NCBI GenBank assembly: GCA_902552705.1
Contig: CACDHZ010000005.1
Location: forward strand, 1 to 45,493
Direction: 5' to 3'
Source: an uncultured Pelagibacteraceae bacterium
Lineage (GTDB): Bacteria; Pseudomonadota; Alphaproteobacteria; Pelagibacterales; Pelagibacteraceae
Length of the DNA stretch: 45,493 nt
Under the pieces are notes generated by a model. That model was not told where the DNA came from. It ran no database searches and saw only the letters and a program-made list of their open reading frames with translations. The translations under genes were made by a program, and so were the position numbers. Position 1 is the first letter of the stretch; every line of letters starts with the position of its first letter. Below are positions 29,915 through 38,006 of the stretch, in pieces.

Positions 29915-30646
29915 ATGTCTAAAAAAATAATAAATCAAAATAGGAATTATAACACAGAATTACTAGATTCAATTGAGTCTCAGTTTATTTTTGAAAAAAA
30001 ACCAGTCAATAGATTTAGCAAAACCAAGATTTCTTATACACAAAATGATCTTGAAGAAAAATTAAATAAACAACAGAAACTTGATGAATTAAGGAGTCAA
30101 ATTAACTCAATCGAAGATTGTAGTATTAAAAATAATTCAAAAAAAATTATTTTAGGGAGTGGAAATATTTATAGTCCAATTATGTTAATTGGAGAAACCC
30201 CTGGTACTGAGGAGACAGAATCTGGAGAAACATTTTTGGGTGAAGTTGGAGAACTTTTAAAAAAAATGCTAATCGCAATAAATATTAAAAAAGAAAATAT
30301 TTACTCTACTTATGCTATAAATTTTAGACCCCCAAATGATAGAAAGCCCTCCTCAGCTGAAATTAGAAGATATAGTCCCTTTCTTCAAAAACATATTTCA
30401 ATAATTAATCCAAAGATTATTATTCTTATGGGTAGTACAGCTATGGAGTCACTGACAAGTTTGAATAGTAAAATTTCTATTGAAAGAGGAAAATGGAAAG
30501 AAATGATTATTAAAAATACAAATTATAATATTATGATAACATTTAATCCATCTTATCTTTTAAGATTTCCTGAAAATAAAAAATATTCTTGGAAAGATTT
30601 AAAAATGATAAAACAAAAAATCAAAGATTTAAATATATCTGTTTAA
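29915..30646 (+). CDS. Uracil-DNA glycosylase family 4-like protein lacking most Fe-S cysteines
   Basis: A 243-residue member of the UDG superfamily. Motif 1 is GETPGTEETESGETFLG (93-109), the middle PPNDRKPSSAEI follows, and motif 2 is FNPSYLLRFP (210-219). Family 4 enzymes normally hold a [4Fe-4S] cluster through four cysteines (CxxC before motif 1, one in a KCRPP-like segment, one soon after). Here only Cys69 is present; the others correspond to Lys72, Phe137 and Tyr153. The motif-2 histidine is Asn211. It is coupled to rnhB by TAATG. It could be a cluster-free glycosylase or a related protein with changed activity. Confidence 0.8.
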   Translation: MSKKIINQNRNYNTELLDSIESQFIFEKKPVNRFSKTKISYTQNDLEEKLNKQQKLDELRSQINSIEDCSIKNNSKKIILGSGNIYSPIMLIGETPGTEETESGETFLGEVGELLKKMLIAINIKKENIYSTYAINFRPPNDRKPSSAEIRRYSPFLQKHISIINPKIIILMGSTAMESLTSLNSKISIERGKWKEMIIKNTNYNIMITFNPSYLLRFPENKKYSWKDLKMIKQKIKDLNISV

Positions 30647-31248
30647 TGAAAATTTTAGCTGGTGTTGATGAAGTTGGGAGAGGTAGTCTTATTGGTCCAG
30701 TTTATGCAGCAGCAATAATATTAAAAAAATCTATTAATAAGAACCTATTAAAAGATTCAAAAGCATTATCTAAACATAAAAGAGAGGAGCTTTTCACTTA
30801 TATAAAAAAGAATTCTATTTGGACTATAGGTAAAGCATCTGTTAAGGAAATTGAAAAAAAAAATATATTAAATGCAAGTTTGCTGGCCATGAAAAGAGCT
30901 ATTATAAAACTCAAAAAAAAACCTTCTCTTGTTTTGATTGATGGAAATAGATTGCCTGATCTTAAAAATTACAATTTAAGATATGTTATAAATGGAGATA
31001 AAAAAATTCCTAGTATTTCAGCAGCTTCTATTATTGCAAAAGTTAGTAGAGATAAATTTATAATAAAACTCTCTAAAAATTATAAAAATTATGGTTGGGA
31101 AACTAATAGTGGTTACGGAACTAAAGAACATTTAAAAGCAATAAAAAAATTCGGTATTACAAAATACCATCGAAAAACTTTTTCCCCAATTTTAAAAAAA
31201 AATAGTTTCACGTATAACAACACAACATCTAGTAATCAAAAAAAATAA
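30646..31248 (+). CDS. rnhB: Ribonuclease HII
   Basis: Cleaves RNA in RNA-DNA hybrids, including single ribonucleotides in DNA. The 200 residues begin MKILAGVDEVGRGSLIGPVYAAA, carrying the first two acidic catalytic residues. LVLIDGNRLP and ISAASIIAKVSRDKF supply the others, and GWETNSGYGTKEHLKAI is the typical C-terminal motif. I start at 30646, where TAATG couples it to the glycosylase-like gene, rather than at an upstream in-frame ATG inside that gene. Confidence 0.96.
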   Translation: MKILAGVDEVGRGSLIGPVYAAAIILKKSINKNLLKDSKALSKHKREELFTYIKKNSIWTIGKASVKEIEKKNILNASLLAMKRAIIKLKKKPSLVLIDGNRLPDLKNYNLRYVINGDKKIPSISAASIIAKVSRDKFIIKLSKNYKNYGWETNSGYGTKEHLKAIKKFGITKYHRKTFSPILKKNSFTYNNTTSSNQKK

Positions 31249-31283
31249 TAACACAAATTAAAAGTTAATAATTCAATCCTAGG

Positions 31284-31312
31284 TTGACCCAAGAATCTTT
31301 TTGGAGTCTAAT
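31284..31312 (+). promoter_or_regulatory. Candidate sigma-70 promoter of ccrM
   Basis: TTGACC (31284-31289) and TCTAAT (31307-31312) with an exact 17-base spacer; each hexamer matches five of six consensus positions. Transcription would begin near 31319, leaving a leader of about 8 bases before the ATG at 31327. The surrounding 78-base gap is one of the longest in the window. Confidence 0.6.
31293..31308. promoter_or_regulatory. Pair of GANTC (CcrM) sites in the ccrM promoter
   Basis: GAATC at 31293-31297 lies in the promoter spacer, and GAGTC at 31304-31308 overlaps the first two bases of the -10 hexamer. Their starts are 11 bases apart, about one helical turn. CcrM-class enzymes methylate the adenine in GANTC, so the product of this gene should modify its own promoter. 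Confidence 0.6.
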
Positions 31313-31326
31313 TTATTTTTTACAAA

Positions 31327-32397
31327 ATGAATTTAGATCTTAAAAATAAATTAATAAACGGAGACAGTTTAGAGGAGTTAAAAAAAATTCCCAATGAAAG
31401 TTTCGATTTAATCTTTGCTGATCCACCTTACAATCTACAATTAAAAAATGAACTTACCAGACCAGACAGATCTAAAGTTAACGCGGTAAATGATAAATGG
31501 GATAAATTTGAAAATTTCAAAAAATATGACAATTTTACTTATGCTTGGTTAAATGAATGTAAAAGAATTTTAAAAAAGAACGGAGCAATTTGGGTTATTG
31601 GTAGTTATCATAATATCTTTAGAGTTGGAACAGTAATTCAAAATTTGGGTTTTTGGATTTTAAATGATGTCATTTGGAATAAAAAAAATCCTATGCCAAA
31701 TTTTAGAGGAACAAGATTTACTAACGCTCATGAAACTTTGATTTGGGCATCAAAATCTGAAAAATCAAAATATACTTTTAATTATCAATCTTTAAAATGT
31801 TTAAATGATGATCTGCAAATGAGATCAAACTGGGAATTGCCTATTTGTAATGGTTCAGAAAGATTAAAAAAAAACGGTAAAAAAATACATTCTACTCAAA
31901 AACCAGAGGCTTTATTACACAGAATTTTATTAGCTACTTCAAATAAAAATGATTTAATTTTGGATCCATTTTTAGGGTCAGGAACAACAGCAACAGTTGC
32001 AAAAAAATTAAGAAGAAATTATTACGGTATAGAAAAAGGAAAGACTTATTTTAAGGCTGCCGAGAAAAGACTGAAAAATACAAAGCCGATAGAAGACAAT
32101 TATTTAGACACCCTTAAAAATAATAGATCTAAACCAAGAATTCCTTTTGGTTCATTAGTTGAGCTTGGAATAATAAAACCAGGCGTGACTATTTTTGATC
32201 ATAAGAAAAAAATTAGTGCAAAGATTATGGCTGATGGAAGTATTAAGCACGCTCAAACTGAAGGTTCAATTCATAAAGTTGCAGCTACAATTTTAGGTGC
32301 TGAAAGCTGCAATGGATGGACTTTTTGGCATTACAATCTGGATGGACAATCAGTTCCGATCGATCATTTGAGACAAAGATTAATTTCTAATAATTAA
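31327..32397 (+). CDS. ccrM: Cell-cycle DNA adenine methyltransferase CcrM (GANTC)
   Basis: Orphan beta-class N6-adenine methyltransferase of alphaproteobacteria. The 356 residues show the catalytic DPPY at 32-35 (ADPPYNLQLK), TQKPEALLHRIL, and the SAM-binding DPFLGSGTTA. The C-terminal domain of about 90 residues (LVELGIIKPG through AESCNGWTFWHY) is characteristic of CcrM and separates it from ordinary restriction-system enzymes. No restriction endonuclease gene is adjacent. In relatives it marks replication progress and tunes cell-cycle promoters. The stop shares TTAA with the convergent monooxygenase gene. Confidence 0.95.
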   Translation: MNLDLKNKLINGDSLEELKKIPNESFDLIFADPPYNLQLKNELTRPDRSKVNAVNDKWDKFENFKKYDNFTYAWLNECKRILKKNGAIWVIGSYHNIFRVGTVIQNLGFWILNDVIWNKKNPMPNFRGTRFTNAHETLIWASKSEKSKYTFNYQSLKCLNDDLQMRSNWELPICNGSERLKKNGKKIHSTQKPEALLHRILLATSNKNDLILDPFLGSGTTATVAKKLRRNYYGIEKGKTYFKAAEKRLKNTKPIEDNYLDTLKNNRSKPRIPFGSLVELGIIKPGVTIFDHKKKISAKIMADGSIKHAQTEGSIHKVAATILGAESCNGWTFWHYNLDGQSVPIDHLRQRLISNN

Positions 32398-33540
32398 CTT
32401 TTATAAATTTGTCCTAAATAAAACTCTAAAAACTTTTTGCTCTTCACTAGTTTTTTCAAAAAAATATCTCTAAAAAATGAAGTGAAAGGACTAGATAAAT
32501 GAAATGCAAATAGATTAAATTTTGATCTGTTGTTGACCATTTTGGTTTTACTGACTCTATTCTTAAAAAAGCTATCTTCTGTATTGTTTTCTATACTTTT
32601 GAATAATTCATAAGCATCCTCTATTGACTGGGATGCACCTTGAGCAAATGATGGTGGAAAAGCAAAAAAAGCATCACCTATAAAATGAATATTGTTATTT
32701 TTTATTTTAAAAAAATTATCACTGACAAATATTGGGAATATTTTTAGTTCCTTAATCTCATCTAAAAATTTCATCATTTCTAAAGGAACATTATCTAAAA
32801 TTTTTTTGATAAAATTATTATCATTAAATAATGAATAGTTTTTTTGTTCATTAGTTGCAAGTTTATATTTCATAATCGCTATAAAGTTTAAATTTCCATT
32901 TTGAGTTACTGGGTAAATTACATAATGAAAATTTGGACCTAAAAATAATGAAATATTTTTTTTATCAATTATATTAGAGGAACTAGGAATCATTCCTCTA
33001 ATGGCCAGCGTATCATTATATCTAGGTTGATCTTGATTTTTTGAAATAAGTTTTTTACTTTTTGAAAAAACTCCATCTGATATGATTAAATAATCACATT
33101 CAAAAGCTTCATTATTTTTAAAGGTAATTTTGATCTTTTGATTTGCATGATCTATCTTCGAAATACTATGATTAGTCTTAATTAAGTTTTCTAAATCTTT
33201 TTTTAGAAAATTGACTAAATCAGATCTTTTCAAAGTAGTGTACTTACAGTCTTTTGAATTGAAATCAGAAATATTTAAATCACATATCTTGTTCAAGTTT
33301 TTTATTGAGTAAAAATTTATTTTATCTGGATTAAACTTTTTATTTTTTTCAAATTTATTAAATTCAATCTTGTTTAAGAGCTTGACGCTATTCACTGATA
33401 ATTGAATTCCATAACCCTCCTCCAAATTAATTGAGTGATTTTTTTCATAAACTGTAATTTGATAATTTGGACTTTTTTTGAATAAATTAGCAATAAACAA
33501 TCCTGAAATACCTGCTCCAATAATTGCAATTTTTTTTCAT
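32394..33540 (-). CDS. FAD-dependent monooxygenase (UbiH/salicylate hydroxylase-like), start frame broken by an A8 tract
   Basis: Group A flavin monooxygenase. The main frame has the DG motif (CDYLIISDGVFSKSKK) and the FAD-ribityl GD motif (FIGDAFFAFPPSFAQGASQSIEDA). The frame upstream of the first usable TTG (33500) still encodes the Rossmann motif IAIIGAGISGLFIANL, but it meets TGA at 33539-33537. The ATG at 33540, coupled to mutY by TAATG, is one base out of frame because 8 A residues follow it where 7 would give MKKIAIIGAG. The gene is therefore either rescued by slippage, started at a rare ATT (33530), or affected by a homopolymer sequencing error. Coordinates follow the coupled ATG. The substrate is unknown. 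Confidence 0.75.
33530..33537 (-). other. A8 homopolymer at the monooxygenase start (frameshift or slippage site)
   Basis: Eight A residues on the minus strand directly follow the ATG at 33540-33538. Removing one, or adding two, would join the ATG to the conserved FAD-binding frame. The zero-shift frame from the ATG does not encode the GxGxxG motif. Confidence 0.85.
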
Positions 33541-34520
33541 TAATTTTTCTCTAAATATTGAACAACTTTTTTTGTAAATGATGGCAACATGTAACTATTC
33601 AACTTTTTTCCATCCACCCAATAAGATGATGGAAATTTTTGATTATCTTTTGAATATTGAATTTTAATATTCATGTTCATATTAGACATTTTAAAATTTA
33701 AATTTTCATTAAAATTTTTAGGATTAGATAATTCAAACATTGGGAATATTGATAAATTTTTTAAAAAATTAAATTTTTTGTTTTTAATTAATAAATATCT
33801 TTGTTTTTTTTTGTAAACTTTTAATATAAAATATTTATTTTTATTTTTCTTAATACTCTTTGTTAGACTAAAATCTTTCTTTTTATAAGATTTGCAGTTT
33901 TTTCTAATTGGGCACTGATTACAAATTGGATTACTTGGTTTACATATTAAAGCTCCTAATTCCATTAATGCTTGAGCATAATCACTAGACCTTAAAGTAT
34001 TTCCGAATATATTTTTTTTTTGTGCGAGATTATCTTTTTGAATTTCTTTATCTTTTTTTAAATAAAGATATCTTTTTAAAACTCTTTCGATATTTCCATC
34101 TAATGGGATATATGGTTTATTAAATGCAATAGCTAAAATTGCACTTGCAGTATAATTCCCTATACCAGGAAGTGTAATTAAATCTTCAAAATTATTGGGT
34201 AATTTTCCTTTAAAATCTTTAATAATAATTTTTGCAGTTTTTTTTAAATTTCTTGCTCTAGAATAATATCCAAGACCTTCCCAAAGCTTAATTAATTTTG
34301 TGTTATCGATTTTTGCAAGAGTTTTAAGATTTGGAATATAGTTAATAAACCTTTTAAAATAAGGAACAACAGTTACAACCTGTGTTTGCTGTAACATAAA
34401 TTCGCTTACTAATGTGTAATATTGTTTTTTTTGTAATGAAACATTTTTTCGCCATGGTAATGATCTTTTATTTAAATCATACCAATTAAGAATTTTTTTT
34501 GTTACTAATTGTTCTTTCAT
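33540..34520 (-). CDS. mutY: A/G-specific adenine glycosylase
   Basis: Removes adenine mispaired with 8-oxoguanine. From the ATG at 34520 the protein has 326 residues. It shows SEFMLQQTQVVTVVPYF with catalytic Glu40, the helix-hairpin-helix LPGIGNYTASAI, catalytic Asp141 in PLDGNIERVLKRY, and an intact [4Fe-4S] loop Cys193-x6-Cys200-x2-Cys203-x5-Cys209. The C-terminal NUDIX-like domain is short and lysine-rich. A start 45 bases further upstream was rejected because it would run into the divergent DUF721 gene. Start codons of the two genes touch (CATATG). Confidence 0.95.
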   Translation of the reverse strand: MKEQLVTKKILNWYDLNKRSLPWRKNVSLQKKQYYTLVSEFMLQQTQVVTVVPYFKRFINYIPNLKTLAKIDNTKLIKLWEGLGYYSRARNLKKTAKIIIKDFKGKLPNNFEDLITLPGIGNYTASAILAIAFNKPYIPLDGNIERVLKRYLYLKKDKEIQKDNLAQKKNIFGNTLRSSDYAQALMELGALICKPSNPICNQCPIRKNCKSYKKKDFSLTKSIKKNKNKYFILKVYKKKQRYLLIKNKKFNFLKNLSIFPMFELSNPKNFNENLNFKMSNMNMNIKIQYSKDNQKFPSSYWVDGKKLNSYMLPSFTKKVVQYLEKN

Positions 34521-35009
34521 ATGCAATATAAAAAATATACTAAGCAGAGAAGTGGTAGCATTCAAGGCTTAAGATCCTTTAAAGACACTTTGCCAACAAA
34601 CATCAAAAAAATAATCAAAAAAAAAGGACATATATTTTCAGAAACACTTAATAATTGGAAATTGATAGTTGGAGATGAGCTTTTTCAGATTTGTTACCCA
34701 AAAACTTTTAAAAATTCTAATAAGTTTGGAGTAAGTACTCTTCATATAATGGTAAAAAGAGGACATGAAGTAGACTTAGAATACTCAAAAAAAGAAATAA
34801 TAGATAAAATGAATAGTTTTTTTGGTTATTCAGTTGTAGAAAAATTAAAATTTATCAGTTTTAATGATGCTCAAAATAAATTTAAAAAAGAAATTAAAAA
34901 AAATAATAGTGTGACAAATAATAGATATACAGATAAAGTTAAAAGTATTAAAAACGAAAAAATTAAACAATCACTTATAAAATTAACTAAATTATTTAAA
35001 CAAAGATGA
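34521..35009 (+). CDS. DUF721/DciA-like protein
   Basis: A 162-residue DUF721-family protein. The recognisable core is NNWKLIVGDELFQICYPKTF, followed by LHIMVKRGHEVDLEY and MNSFFGYSVVEKLKFI, which matches the W-x-x-V-G ... P ... hydrophobic strand ... N-x-x-x-G layout of the family. DciA members load the replicative helicase DnaB in bacteria lacking DnaC, so this is a plausible loader. The C-terminal 45 residues are Lys/Asn-rich and probably disordered. It sits in the mutY-DUF721-dsbA-smc order of alphaproteobacteria and overlaps the DsbA-like gene by ATGA. Confidence 0.78.
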   Translation: MQYKKYTKQRSGSIQGLRSFKDTLPTNIKKIIKKKGHIFSETLNNWKLIVGDELFQICYPKTFKNSNKFGVSTLHIMVKRGHEVDLEYSKKEIIDKMNSFFGYSVVEKLKFISFNDAQNKFKKEIKKNNSVTNNRYTDKVKSIKNEKIKQSLIKLTKLFKQR

Positions 35010-35596
35010 AAAAGATTACTTTATTACTTTTTGTCTTAATGATTGGGTTTTGCAATAACTTATTTGCTGACCAATATCAAAAAATCAAAAGAATTTCAGA
35101 AGGTAAAGAAAATGCTAAAATAATTATTATAGCGTACGAATCTCTCACTTGTGTACATTGTGCAGAATTCCATAAAAATGTTTATCCATCTCTTAAAAGA
35201 GACTTTATTGAGAAAGGTTTGGTTAGAATTGAATTTAGACATTTCCCTTTAGACATACTTGCATTTAATGCTTCAAAAATAGGACAATGCAATAATGATG
35301 GAAAATCAGATTTAATGCATATTTTATTTTCTGGACAAGAAAAATGGGCTAAAGGCAAAACACCAGAAGAAGCAAAAGGACATTTAAAGAAATTTTTATC
35401 TGACGAGGGTATAAAAATAGATTTTGAAAAATGCTTAAATAATAAAAATATTGAAGATTATGTTTTAAATGATCGAATCGAGGGTGTTAAAAAATTTCAA
35501 GTTAATGCTACTCCTACGATAGTTATTAATGATAAAAAGTTTGATAAAGCTCTAAATTATAAAAATTTAAAAAAATACCTAGAAAAACTGATATAA
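35006..35596 (+). CDS. DsbA-family thiol-disulfide oxidoreductase, exported
   Basis: A 196-residue periplasmic thioredoxin-fold protein. A signal peptide (about residues 1-21, ending FADQ) precedes the active-site motif SLTCVHCAEFH (CxxC = CVHC) near residue 50. FRHFPLDILAFNAS follows, and the cis-proline loop is NATPTIVIN near 168. CPHC-like centres such as this one normally make or shuffle disulfides. The helical insertion between the two thioredoxin-fold halves fits DsbA rather than plain thioredoxin. The coupled position before smc is conserved in alphaproteobacteria, but no functional link is known. Confidence 0.9.
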   Translation: MKKITLLLFVLMIGFCNNLFADQYQKIKRISEGKENAKIIIIAYESLTCVHCAEFHKNVYPSLKRDFIEKGLVRIEFRHFPLDILAFNASKIGQCNNDGKSDLMHILFSGQEKWAKGKTPEEAKGHLKKFLSDEGIKIDFEKCLNNKNIEDYVLNDRIEGVKKFQVNATPTIVINDKKFDKALNYKNLKKYLEKLI

Positions 35597-35604
35597 TCTA
35601 GATT

Positions 35605-38001
35605 ATGGAGTTTAAAAAAATCCAATTAAATGGATTTAAATCATTTGCTGAAAAAACAGATTTTTTAATCGAAGATGGATTAACAGGTATTGTTGGTCCT
35701 AACGGTTGTGGAAAATCAAATATTGTGGAGTCTTTAAGGTGGGTTATGGGGGAAACCTCAGCAAAAAGTATGCGTGGATCAGGAATGGAAGATGTTATTT
35801 TTTCTGGGACTTCCAACAAAGCTTCAAAAAATATTGCTGAAGTTTCAGTTAATGTAATTAATAAAAATCATGATGGTCCTGTTAAATATAAAAATTTAGA
35901 TCAAATTGAAATTAGAAGAAAGATTGAAAAAGATAAAGGTTCTAAATTTTTTATAAACAACAAAGAAGTTAGAGCTAGAGATGCACAAATGTTTTTTGCT
36001 GACTTATCAACAGGTGCTCATTCACCTTCAATGATTAGCCAAGGACGTATAGGAGCACTTGTGACAGCAAAACCCGCAGATAGAAGAGCTATTTTGGAGG
36101 AAGCAGCAAATATTTCAGGTCTACATGTTAGACGGCATGAAGCTGAGCTAAGACTGAATGCTGCTGAAAACAATTTAAAAAGAGCTGATGAATTAAGAAA
36201 ACAACAAGAAAAACAGTTAGCAAATCTTCAAAAACAAGCTGAAGAAGCTACAAAATACAAAATGATCTCTGAAGAGATTAAAAAAATTGAGGCTGGTTTA
36301 TATTATTTAAAATTATTAGATATTGATAATGAAATTAGAATTGAGAATGAAATTAACACTGAAGCTGAGGGAGAGGTAAGTGGTTTTAATAACAAAATAT
36401 CAGATCTTGAAAAAGTAATAAAATCAGAAACAGATAAAGTCTCACCCTTGAGAGAAAAAAATATTGAAAATTTATCAAAAATTCAGAGACTTAATTTGGA
36501 GCTTCAGAGTCTTGATGAAGAAAATACTAGAACTCAAGATGAAATTGAAAATATAAAAAGATCTCTTAAGACTTTTGATGAAGATATTAATAGAGAAAAA
36601 GGAATAATAATTGATGCAAATTCTAATGAAAAAAGACTTAAAGAAGAAAAAAATGACCTAATTGAAATTGACTCAAAATATTATGAAACTGAGAAAAATT
36701 CTAATAAAGATTTAAATTTTTCTAAAGAAAAATTAAAATTTGAAATTAATAAAATTAAAGATTTAATTAACTCAAATAAAAATCAAGAAGCAATAAAAGT
36801 TTTAGATAACTGTGAATTAGTTATAGATGAATATGCTGAGAGCTATAGTAAAAATCAAAATATCAAAAAAGAATCTGTAAAAAGAAACGAAAGAATAAAT
36901 ACTATTGATAAAGAAATAGAAAGTTGGAAAAATTTATTATCAAATTCTGAAAAAATGGTAACTGAACTTACTGAGAGAAAAAGTAGGCTAAATTTGCAAT
37001 TAGAAAAATTAGATACCCAACCAAAATTACAGGCTGAAAAAAAAGGTCAAATTTCTGAAAATTTAAGAATCTCTGAGCAAGAAAAAATTAATAATGAAGC
37101 TATTATAAATGATACTGATAAAAAAATTGAAACTTTACGAACTGAGTTAAATGAAGTTCAAGAACAATCTATACAAATCAGAGAAAGAAAAGCTAGCTCT
37201 AGTGCAACTGTTGAAGGTTTAAAAAAACGTAAAGATGATTTGTTAGATAGAATTCTGTCTGAACTTAATATGAAAGAAAATAATATTCTTGAAAATTCTA
37301 ATTTATATGGTGTTGAAAATTTGCCAGACGCAGTCACTCAAGAAGAAGTGTTAGATAAAAAAAAACGAGAAAGAGAAAAGCTTGGATCTGTTAATTTACG
37401 AGCTGATGAGGAAACAAATACGTATAAAATTGAAATAAAAAAAATGGAACAGGATAGAGAAGATCTTGTGTCAGCTATAATGAAACTAAAAGAAAGTATT
37501 AATGAATTAAACGAAAAAGGAAGGGAAAGGCTTTTAGAGGCTTTTGAAAAAGTAAATAGAAAATTTAATGAAGTCTATACTAAATTATTTAATGGAGGTA
37601 GTGCAAAACTAGAGTTAGTCGACTCAGATGACCCACTAGAAGCAGGACTTGAAATGTTAGTAAGTCCTCCTGGCAAAAGACTTCAATCGATAACTCTTTT
37701 ATCTGGAGGAGAACAGGCTTTAACAGCTCTATCACTTATATTTGCAGTATTTTTAACTAATCCATCTCCAATATGTGTTCTGGATGAGGTCGATGCTCCA
37801 CTTGATGATGCAAACGTCACTAGGTTTTGTAGTCTTTTGGAAGAATTAATAAAAATAACTAATACAAAATTTGTTATTGTAACTCACCACGCATTAACAA
37901 TGTCAAAAATGAATAGACTTTATGGTGTAACAATGCCAGAAAAAGGAATAAGTCAATTAGTAGCTGTAGATTTACAAAAAGCTGAAAGTATGGTCGCTTA
38001 A
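35605..38001 (+). CDS. smc: SMC chromosome-segregation ATPase, short-armed form without a recognisable hinge
   Basis: ABC-type SMC ATPase of only 798 residues (bacterial SMC is usually about 1,150-1,200). The N-terminal half-ATPase has Walker A GPNGCGKSN (31-39) and Q-loop MISQGRIG (143-150). The C-terminal half has LGSVNLRADEE (593-603), signature LLSGGEQ (698-704), Walker B CVLDEVDAPLDD (724-735) and switch His761, all in one uninterrupted frame. Between them, about 170-590 is Lys/Glu-rich coiled coil with a central stretch near 385-420, but I find no 150-residue hinge domain and no zinc-hook CxxC. Synteny with mutY-DUF721-dsbA supports orthology to alphaproteobacterial smc. Confidence 0.88.
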   Translation: MEFKKIQLNGFKSFAEKTDFLIEDGLTGIVGPNGCGKSNIVESLRWVMGETSAKSMRGSGMEDVIFSGTSNKASKNIAEVSVNVINKNHDGPVKYKNLDQIEIRRKIEKDKGSKFFINNKEVRARDAQMFFADLSTGAHSPSMISQGRIGALVTAKPADRRAILEEAANISGLHVRRHEAELRLNAAENNLKRADELRKQQEKQLANLQKQAEEATKYKMISEEIKKIEAGLYYLKLLDIDNEIRIENEINTEAEGEVSGFNNKISDLEKVIKSETDKVSPLREKNIENLSKIQRLNLELQSLDEENTRTQDEIENIKRSLKTFDEDINREKGIIIDANSNEKRLKEEKNDLIEIDSKYYETEKNSNKDLNFSKEKLKFEINKIKDLINSNKNQEAIKVLDNCELVIDEYAESYSKNQNIKKESVKRNERINTIDKEIESWKNLLSNSEKMVTELTERKSRLNLQLEKLDTQPKLQAEKKGQISENLRISEQEKINNEAIINDTDKKIETLRTELNEVQEQSIQIRERKASSSATVEGLKKRKDDLLDRILSELNMKENNILENSNLYGVENLPDAVTQEEVLDKKKREREKLGSVNLRADEETNTYKIEIKKMEQDREDLVSAIMKLKESINELNEKGRERLLEAFEKVNRKFNEVYTKLFNGGSAKLELVDSDDPLEAGLEMLVSPPGKRLQSITLLSGGEQALTALSLIFAVFLTNPSPICVLDEVDAPLDDANVTRFCSLLEELIKITNTKFVIVTHHALTMSKMNRLYGVTMPEKGISQLVAVDLQKAESMVA

Positions 38002-38006
38002 TCTTA

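Noticed and set aside
30589-30645. Longer rnhB start at 30589
   Set aside because: It lies inside the glycosylase-like gene and adds a segment unlike RNase HII. TAATG at 30644-30648 gives a coupled start right before the catalytic domain.
31256-31272. CtrA box upstream of ccrM
   Set aside because: Two TTAA strings are present, but the gap is 3 bases and not the 7 required by the TTAA-N7-TTAA motif.
35605-38001. SMC as a pseudogene or frameshifted fragment
   Set aside because: Both ATPase halves, with the motifs expected from each end of SMC, lie in a single open frame, and synteny is intact. The shortening is internal and in frame, so it looks like a real short protein.
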